From the NCBI GenBank assembly GCA_964600385.1, contig CAZRJC010000002.1, positions 62,001 to 126,000 on the forward strand: 64,000 nt of DNA, read 5' to 3'. Below, piece after piece: positions 59,207-64,000 of this stretch (its first letter is position 1; each line of letters starts with the position of its first letter). Under the pieces are notes generated by a model, which saw only the letters and a list, made by a program, of their open reading frames with translations, was not told where the DNA came from and searched no databases. A program made the translations under genes and the position numbers. Source of the DNA: DMER64 sp964600385. GTDB lineage: Bacteria; Bacteroidota; Bacteroidia; Bacteroidales; UBA932.

Positions 59207-59815
59207 TTATTGCCACTTAAAGCTCTTTCTGTGGTAAGGGCTGGGCCCGAATTCCGCCAGTGCTTTCCGGTGTACCGTGGTAGGATATCCTTTATTGATA
59301 TTCCATTTATATTCCGGATACCACAGGTGAAGGCCTTCCATATATTCGTCCCGGCTGGTCTTGGCCAGGACCGAGGCAGCGGCTATAGGGGCAAACCGGC
59401 TGTCGCCTTTGACAAAACAACCGTGCGGGATACAGGGATCAGAGATTCCGCAGCCTCCGCCGGGGTGGTAGTTATAGAATTTATTCCCGTCTACCAGTAT
59501 GAAATCAGGTCTGACTGACAGGCCGTCAAGTGCCCTGTGCATAGCCGTAATGGAAGCACGTAAAATATTCATGAGGTCAATTTCTTCCGGAGAGCAAAAT
59601 GCAACAGACCAGGCCACGGCATTGTCACAAATGTATTCACGAACTTCCTGCCGGTGTTGTTCAGTCATTTTTTTTGAATCATCCAATAAAGGATGCTCGA
59701 AACCCTCTGGCAGTATTACTGCAGCGGCAAATACAGGTCCGGCCAGACACCCTCTTCCGGCCTCGTCGCATCCGGCCTCCAGACGGCCCGGGATCAGATA
59801 GGGTTTCAGTTTCAC
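59207..59815 (-). CDS. rnhB: Ribonuclease HII
   Basis: This 202-residue nuclease removes RNA from RNA-DNA hybrids and single ribonucleotides in DNA. The N-terminal AGCDEAGRGCLAGPVFAAAV contains the catalytic DE pair, LLDDSKKMTEQ is the next motif, and ILVDGNKFY plus FAPIAAASVLAKTSRDEYM hold further acidic residues. The start is GTG at 59815, since the nearby ATG is out of frame. A TAACTTTG box lies only 5 bases before it, so the mRNA may be leaderless. It is divergent from EF-G2. Confident. Confidence 0.95.
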   Translation of the reverse strand: MKLKPYLIPGRLEAGCDEAGRGCLAGPVFAAAVILPEGFEHPLLDDSKKMTEQHRQEVREYICDNAVAWSVAFCSPEEIDLMNILRASITAMHRALDGLSVRPDFILVDGNKFYNYHPGGGCGISDPCIPHGCFVKGDSRFAPIAAASVLAKTSRDEYMEGLHLWYPEYKWNINKGYPTTVHRKALAEFGPSPYHRKSFKWQ

Positions 59816-59820
59816 GCATG

Positions 59821-59828
59821 CAAAGTTA
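59821..59828 (-). promoter_or_regulatory. -7 promoter box of rnhB
   Basis: The minus strand reads TAACTTTG, ending 5 bases before the GTG start codon. It is divergent from the EF-G2 box, with 16 bases between them. Confidence 0.45.
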
Positions 59829-59844
59829 ATATATAAAATTTTAT

Positions 59845-59852
59845 TACCTTTG
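59845..59852 (+). promoter_or_regulatory. -7 promoter box of the EF-G2 gene
   Basis: TACCTTTG on the plus strand. It leaves a leader of about 40 bases before the ATG at 59897, longer than most others in the window, so some leader-based control is possible. Confidence 0.5.
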
Positions 59853-59896
59853 TCCGCTTATAAGATCTGAAAATACAATACGTAACATATTTTTTC

Positions 59897-62050
59897 ATGA
59901 AAACTTACTCAACCGAACAAATTCGCAATGTGGTTTTGATGGGTAATACCAAGTCCGGGAAGACCACTCTGGCGGAGGCTATGATGATGGAAGGCAAAGT
60001 GATTGACCGCCGTGGTACCGTCGAAGCCAAAAATACCGTTTGTGACAATACGGAAATAGAACAATTGTATCAAAGGTCTATTTATCCTACACTCTTCTAT
60101 ACAGAGTTCATGGATCACAAACTGAATTTTATTGATACCCCGGGTTCCGACGATTTCATTGGCGGTCTTATTTCTGCATTCAAGGTTTCCGATTCGGGCG
60201 TGATGCTCATTAACGCACAACAGGGCGTTGAGGTGGGAACTGAAATTTTCTCCCGTTATGCCGAGCAACACAAAAAACCGCTTATTCTGGCTGTTAATCA
60301 GCTGGACCATGAAAAAGCCAACTGGGATACCACCCTCGATTCTTTGCATGAGAGTTTTGGAAATAAAGTATGTCCCCTGCAATTCCCCGTATCTACCGGA
60401 GCAGATTTCAACTCTTTCGTAGATGTGGTCAGCATGAAGGAATACCGTTTTTCCGATGATAACGGTACTGTCGAGGTGTTTGATATCCCCGCAGGACTCA
60501 AAGATAAAGCAGACGAAATGCATGCGGCTCTTGCCGAACTGGCCGCCGAGGCAGACGAATCCCTTATGGAGGTCTTCTTTGAAAACGGAGAGCTGAAACC
60601 CGAGGAGATCATTAAAGGGCTTGTCATAGGATTTCAGAAATGTGAGATCATGCCCTTAGTGGTTATATCCGGGAAAAAAGATATTGGTGTAAAACGCATG
60701 CTCGAACTGATTACCCTCATAGCTCCGGATCCTTCCCAGACCGTCAACAAAACCACCTCGGGCGAGACTATTCCCTGCGACGCCAAAGGTGTTCCCTCGT
60801 TATACATATACAAAACTGCCCTTGAACAACATCTGGGCGATGTGGCCTTCTTCAGGGTAATGTCCGGGAAGATCACCGAATCGATGGATCTTATTAATGC
60901 CAACAACGACAGCAAAGAGCGCCTCTCCGCCATTTTTGCCACTGCCGGAAAGAAACGTGAAAAAGTGACCGAACTGGTAGCCGGCGATATGGGATGTACG
61001 GTTAAACTCAAATCGGCAAAAATGGGTCATACCCTTAATGGGAACGGCAAAGACTGGCAGTTTGAACCTATCGTATTCCCTCCCTCCAAATTCCGTACGG
61101 CAATTAAAGCAAAAACAGAAAAGGATGACGAAAAACTGGGTGAAATCCTCAACCGGGCTGCCGCCGAAGATCCCACTATTGTAGTTGAATATTCCAAGGA
61201 ACTTAAACAGGTCATTCTCAGCGGACAGGGCGAACACCATATCAATACTCTCAAATGGCAGATCAATAATACCCATAAAATGGAAGTTGACCTGCTTTCA
61301 CCAAAGATCCCTTACCGTGAGACTATTACAAAGATGGCCGCCTCGAGTTACCGTCACAAAAAACAATCGGGAGGCGCCGGACAATTTGGAGAAGTACACC
61401 TGCTCATTGAACCTTATATTGAAGGAGCTCCCGATAACAACCGCTTTAAAGTGGACGGGAAAGAACTGGTGCTTAACATTAAAGGCAAAGACGAATACAT
61501 TATGGACTGGGGTGGGAAACTCATTTACCACAACTGTATTGTCGGGGGATCTATTGACGCCCGCTTTATGCCTGCCATCCTGAAGGGGGTAATGGAGAAG
61601 ATGGAAGAAGGACCTCTTACCGGTTCTTATGCCCGTGACATCAAGTGCTATATCTATGACGGAAAAATGCACCCGGTTGACTCCAATGAAATTTCGTTCA
61701 AGCTGGCCGGTAGGAATGCTTTTAAAGACGCGTTCAAAAAAGCCGCACCAAAGATCATGGAACCTATATACATGATCGAGGTAATGGTGCCGTCCGACTG
61801 TATGGGAGATGTTATGAGTGACCTTCAGAACCGCCGTGCCCTTATTGAGGGGATGAGCAGCGATAAAGGCTTCCAGATCCTGAAAGCGAGGGTGCCGCTG
61901 GCCGAGTTGAATAAATATTCAACTACGCTGAGTTCACTGACTTCCGGGCGGGCAAGTTTCACCATGAATTTCCTTGAATACGCACAGGTTCCTTCGGATG
62001 TTCAGGATAAACTCCTGAAAGAATACGAAGAAGAGGAAAAAGACGAATAA
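59897..62050 (+). CDS. fusA2: Elongation factor G paralogue with degenerate GTPase motifs (EF-G2 type)
   Basis: This 717-residue protein has the full EF-G domain order I-V. The GTPase motifs differ from canonical EF-G. G1 is GNTKSGKTT (usually GHIDAGKTT). The switch I RGITI is replaced by RSIYP. G3 is DTPGSDDF, with Ser 84 where the catalytic His should be. G4 is NQLD instead of NKMD. Domain IV begins near YRETITKMAASSYRHKKQSG, with GGAGQFGEV intact. A GTPase-deficient EF-G paralogue is known in Bacteroides, where it supports translation under carbon starvation and gut colonisation. This protein is probably its orthologue; that is inference. The housekeeping fusA must be elsewhere. Confidence 0.85.
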   Translation: MKTYSTEQIRNVVLMGNTKSGKTTLAEAMMMEGKVIDRRGTVEAKNTVCDNTEIEQLYQRSIYPTLFYTEFMDHKLNFIDTPGSDDFIGGLISAFKVSDSGVMLINAQQGVEVGTEIFSRYAEQHKKPLILAVNQLDHEKANWDTTLDSLHESFGNKVCPLQFPVSTGADFNSFVDVVSMKEYRFSDDNGTVEVFDIPAGLKDKADEMHAALAELAAEADESLMEVFFENGELKPEEIIKGLVIGFQKCEIMPLVVISGKKDIGVKRMLELITLIAPDPSQTVNKTTSGETIPCDAKGVPSLYIYKTALEQHLGDVAFFRVMSGKITESMDLINANNDSKERLSAIFATAGKKREKVTELVAGDMGCTVKLKSAKMGHTLNGNGKDWQFEPIVFPPSKFRTAIKAKTEKDDEKLGEILNRAAAEDPTIVVEYSKELKQVILSGQGEHHINTLKWQINNTHKMEVDLLSPKIPYRETITKMAASSYRHKKQSGGAGQFGEVHLLIEPYIEGAPDNNRFKVDGKELVLNIKGKDEYIMDWGGKLIYHNCIVGGSIDARFMPAILKGVMEKMEEGPLTGSYARDIKCYIYDGKMHPVDSNEISFKLAGRNAFKDAFKKAAPKIMEPIYMIEVMVPSDCMGDVMSDLQNRRALIEGMSSDKGFQILKARVPLAELNKYSTTLSSLTSGRASFTMNFLEYAQVPSDVQDKLLKEYEEEEKDE

Positions 62051-62064
62051 TACTATTTCCGCCG

Positions 62065-62721
62065 ATGATCAAAGCGGACTACATAACCAAATCGTTCGGC
62101 AGCGTGCAGGTCCTCAAGGGCATATCCCTTCTGGTGGCACCTGCCGAAGTGGTTTCTGTAACAGGGGCCAGCGGAGCAGGGAAAACCACTTTCCTGCAGA
62201 TTCTGGGTACTTTGTCCCGGCCTGACTCCGGTCAGGTATGGATTGGCGATACGCCGGTCTTTGAATTAAAAAAAGACAGGCTGGCCGAATTCAGAAACAG
62301 GCAGATTGGTTTCGTTTTCCAGTTCCACCATTTGCTCCCCGAATTTACCGCTCTGGAAAATGTCTGCATTCCCGGTTTTATTGCTAAAGACCCGGTAGAT
62401 CAGGTTAAGGAACACGCCAGGGAGCTACTTGATTTTTTGGGTTTAGGGCACAGAATGGATCATAAACCGTCCGAACTGAGCGGTGGAGAGCAACAGCGTG
62501 TTGCTGTAGCGCGTGCCCTCATTAACCGTCCTGCAGTCCTTCTGGCAGACGAGCCTTCCGGGAACCTCGATTCCCATAACAAGAACGAACTCCATCAACT
62601 ATTTTTCCGTTTAAGGGATACTTATGGTCAGACAATAATCATAGTCACGCACGATCAGTCTCTGGCCCGGTTAAGCGACCGCAGCCTGACCATGCGCGAC
62701 GGTTTATTTATCAATCCGTAA
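62065..62721 (+). CDS. lolD: ABC transporter ATP-binding protein, LolD-like
   Basis: This 218-residue ATPase belongs to the LolD/MacB group. Walker A is SGASGAGKTTFLQ, the Q-loop is GFVFQFHHLLPEFTALENV, the signature is LSGGEQQRVAVARAL and Walker B is LLADEPSGNLD. The family works with LolCE in releasing lipoproteins from the inner membrane, or with FtsX-like permeases. No permease is adjacent; a MacB-like permease is encoded at 40015. It follows EF-G2 by 14 bases and overlaps the methyltransferase gene by 1 base (TAATG). The specific LolD role is likely but not proven. Confidence 0.85.
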   Translation: MIKADYITKSFGSVQVLKGISLLVAPAEVVSVTGASGAGKTTFLQILGTLSRPDSGQVWIGDTPVFELKKDRLAEFRNRQIGFVFQFHHLLPEFTALENVCIPGFIAKDPVDQVKEHARELLDFLGLGHRMDHKPSELSGGEQQRVAVARALINRPAVLLADEPSGNLDSHNKNELHQLFFRLRDTYGQTIIIVTHDQSLARLSDRSLTMRDGLFINP

Positions 62722-63449
62722 TGGAACCGTTTTGTTTTAAACAATTTTCTCTGAACCACGAGCGTTCCGCGATGCCTGTCAATACAGACGGTGTATTACT
62801 GGGTGCCTGGGCCGGGCTTTCCGCCACAGATGCTTCCCTGCGTATCCTGGACGTAGGAACCGGTTGCGGAGTAGTGGCATTGATGATGGCACAACGATTC
62901 CCAGAGGCTTCAATAGATGCACTGGATATAGATTTGCCTTCGGTTGAGGAGGCAGCAGAAAATGCGGCATCCTCACCCTGGAGCAGCCGCATAGCTACTT
63001 ATTGTTCCGATTTCAGAAACTTTGAGGCCGAGCATCCCTATGATCTGATTGTGTCTAATCCGCCTTTCTTCCAGGATTCTCTCAAAACAACCGATCCGCG
63101 CCGGACCAATGCCCGACACAGTCATTCCGGGAGCCTTCCACATGAAGCGCTTCTCAGGCGCGCGGCCGCCCTTCTTGACCCGGCAGGTCATTTAGAGGTA
63201 ATTCTCCCTGCCGATCAGGTTGAATCATTTCTGGAAATGGCGGCTTTGACCAAACCTTTTCCGCTGTATCTGAACCGTCGCACCAATGTTTTTTCTCATG
63301 GAGGCAAACCGGTTTTCAGGGCCCTGCTGAGCCTCGGCAGAACAAAAGAAAAACAGGGAGAGGACTCCCTGTTTATTTACAATGAAAGCGGTGCAGAATA
63401 CAATCCCTTTTATATCCAGCTGGTTAAGGATTTTTATCTTTGGGCCTGA
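62721..63449 (+). CDS. tRNA1(Val) A37 N6-methyltransferase (TrmN6/YfiC-like)
   Basis: This 242-residue SAM methyltransferase has motif I ILDVGTGCGVVALMMAQR and motif IV VSNPPFF, the NPPF of N6-adenine methylases. The N-terminus FCFKQFSLNHERSAMPVNTDGVLLGAW matches the YfiC/TrmN6 family, which methylates A37 of tRNA1(Val). It is coupled to lolD (TAATG). A perfect 10-base hairpin at 63351-63374, near the 3' end, acts better as a terminator for the gene on the other strand. Family call is strong; the exact tRNA target is inferred. Confidence 0.86.
   Translation: MEPFCFKQFSLNHERSAMPVNTDGVLLGAWAGLSATDASLRILDVGTGCGVVALMMAQRFPEASIDALDIDLPSVEEAAENAASSPWSSRIATYCSDFRNFEAEHPYDLIVSNPPFFQDSLKTTDPRRTNARHSHSGSLPHEALLRRAAALLDPAGHLEVILPADQVESFLEMAALTKPFPLYLNRRTNVFSHGGKPVFRALLSLGRTKEKQGEDSLFIYNESGAEYNPFYIQLVKDFYLWA
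63340..63374 (-). terminator. Intrinsic terminator for the minus-strand gene, inside trmN6
   Basis: A perfect 10-base stem AAACAGGGAG (63351-63360) pairs with CTCCCTGTTT (63365-63374) across the loop AGGA. On the minus strand it is followed by TTCTTTTGTT. It lies 86 bases beyond the stop codon of the 63460-63957 gene and within the convergent methyltransferase coding sequence. Confidence 0.7.
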
Positions 63450-63459
63450 ATCTGCCGGT

Positions 63460-63957
63460 TCATTTCTTTTCAGCTCCTTCCGAAATCTTCTTTTCAATAT
63501 ATACACGGATAAATCTATTGCTGAAACGTTCTTCGGCCAGATAAAGCCGGGCTACTTTTTCGGTTGACAACGCTTTTATAAATTTTGCATGGTATTCGGC
63601 CCTTACCTGGTTTTCGTCTTTAAAGGTGTTCAGATATATTTCCAGACTTTCGTTCAAAGAGGTTTTGCTGCCAGATTCCGGTGCAAGTGCCTTGTACATG
63701 TTCTTTTTGGAAAGACCTCTTTGGTGTGAAATCTCATTTATTTTTTTATTCATTTCGTTGTAAAGAGGCCAGAATTTTTCTGCTTCTTCTGCAGTCATCC
63801 CAGTTTCTTGTGTGATGAAAGCAATCTTCTGGGCCTGGATGGACTCTCTTTCTGCCTGTCGTTCCTGAGCTGTTTTTTGCTGGGCATTCTTATCCTGTGC
63901 CTGCAAACCAAAGGGTAACAGGCATATTAACAATAGAGCAATAACTGTACGGTTCAT
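63460..63957 (-). CDS. Exported Spy/CpxP-like helical protein
   Basis: This 165-residue protein has a signal peptide ending PFGLQAQ (residue 20). A low-complexity coiled start (DKNAQQKTAQERQAERESIQ) is followed by helices including GMTAEEAEKFWPLYNEMNKK and RAEYHAKFIKALSTEKVARLY. The AEKFWPLYNEM pattern is common in periplasmic helical proteins of Bacteroidota that lie downstream of sigma and anti-sigma factor genes and resemble Spy/CpxP. Its function is probably stress sensing or chaperoning, by analogy only. It converges on trmN6 with a 10-base gap and uses a terminator in that gene. Confidence 0.65.
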   Translation of the reverse strand: MNRTVIALLLICLLPFGLQAQDKNAQQKTAQERQAERESIQAQKIAFITQETGMTAEEAEKFWPLYNEMNKKINEISHQRGLSKKNMYKALAPESGSKTSLNESLEIYLNTFKDENQVRAEYHAKFIKALSTEKVARLYLAEERFSNRFIRVYIEKKISEGAEKK

Positions 63958-63965
63958 GGCTTTGA

Positions 63966-64000
63966 TTATTCGTTGTCAATTTGTAAAGATTCTATATCCA
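63966..64000 (-). CDS. Possible 3' end of another minus-strand gene (cut by window edge)
   Basis: From the right edge, one minus-strand frame reads DIESLQIDNE and stops at TAA (63966-63968), 8 bases before the ATG of the Spy/CpxP-like gene. The spacing fits an upstream operon member, such as an anti-sigma or membrane protein. Eleven codons are too few to identify it. Confidence 0.3.
   Translation of the reverse strand, partial: DIESLQIDNE

Noticed and set aside
1..64000. CRISPR array, insertion sequence, prophage or integron
   Set aside because: No short regular repeats with unique spacers, no transposase or integrase, and no terminal inverted repeats were seen. The only sizeable repeats are the LRR modules.

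Overview
The window is a stretch of bacterial chromosome, very probably from a member of the Bacteroidales (Bacteroidota). The evidence is gene content and promoter style. It has a TonB-dependent receptor with a carboxypeptidase-like N-terminal domain, surface-type lipoproteins with BACON domains, an S46 dipeptidyl peptidase, an EF-G2-type elongation factor paralogue and a YfhO membrane protein. Many genes are preceded by the Bacteroidetes -7 box TAnnTTTG. The genus cannot be fixed by reading alone. No insertion sequence, prophage, CRISPR array or resistance island was seen. This is dense housekeeping DNA with no gene-free gap over 300 bases.

Layout. 0-7.4 kb: glyS (partial), folK and a small Fe-S set (sufT-like, sufE, sufS) on the minus strand, then ruvA, gcvH, a threonine aldolase, an acyl-CoA ligase and a GNAT protein on the plus strand. 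7.4-18.4 kb: TonB-dependent receptor, mnmG, ybeY, tRNA-Ala(GGC) with tonB, hflX, a hydrolase, a lipoprotein and fumarate reductase frdB-frdA. 18.5-24.3 kb: a NamZ-like lipoprotein, a DUF4251 protein, and a two-subunit molybdenum hydroxylase coupled to a small membrane protein. 24.2-24.45 kb: a cluster of DnaA boxes beside a very AT-rich segment. 24.5-35.3 kb: a same-strand run ruvB, C45-type hydrolase, mfd, outer membrane protein, repeat protein, lptC and a SurA/PpiD-like isomerase. 35.3-50.2 kb: ychF, EEP nuclease, mutS, ABC permease, ksgA, serine hydrolase, aspS, thyA-folA, yfhO and an NSS transporter. 50.2-59.8 kb, minus strand: two large plant-type LRR surface lipoproteins, mrp, an S46 peptidase and rnhB. 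59.9-64 kb: EF-G2, lolD, a tRNA methyltransferase and a Spy/CpxP-like protein.

The most notable signals concern chromosome replication and segregation. Two parS-type palindromes lie in and just after mnmG (9954-9969 and 10269-10284). About 14 kb away, four perfect DnaA boxes and several near matches sit next to an AT-rich tract at 24196-24455. Together they suggest that this window contains the replication origin region. Other points of interest are an elongation factor G paralogue whose GTPase motifs are degenerate, promoters that sit only 4-7 bases before start codons (probable leaderless mRNAs), closely packed divergent promoters, terminators embedded in opposing coding sequences, and a fourfold LRR module repeat.

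How the genes work together. Several sets are coherent: Fe-S assembly (sufS, sufE, sufT-like, mrp), folate and dTMP synthesis (folK, thyA, folA), DNA repair (ruvA, ruvB, mfd, mutS, rnhB), outer membrane biogenesis (lptC, SurA/PpiD-like, lolD, outer membrane barrel), translation and RNA modification (mnmG, ybeY, ksgA, trmN6, aspS, glyS, hflX, EF-G2), and peptide or cell wall salvage (S46 peptidase, NamZ).
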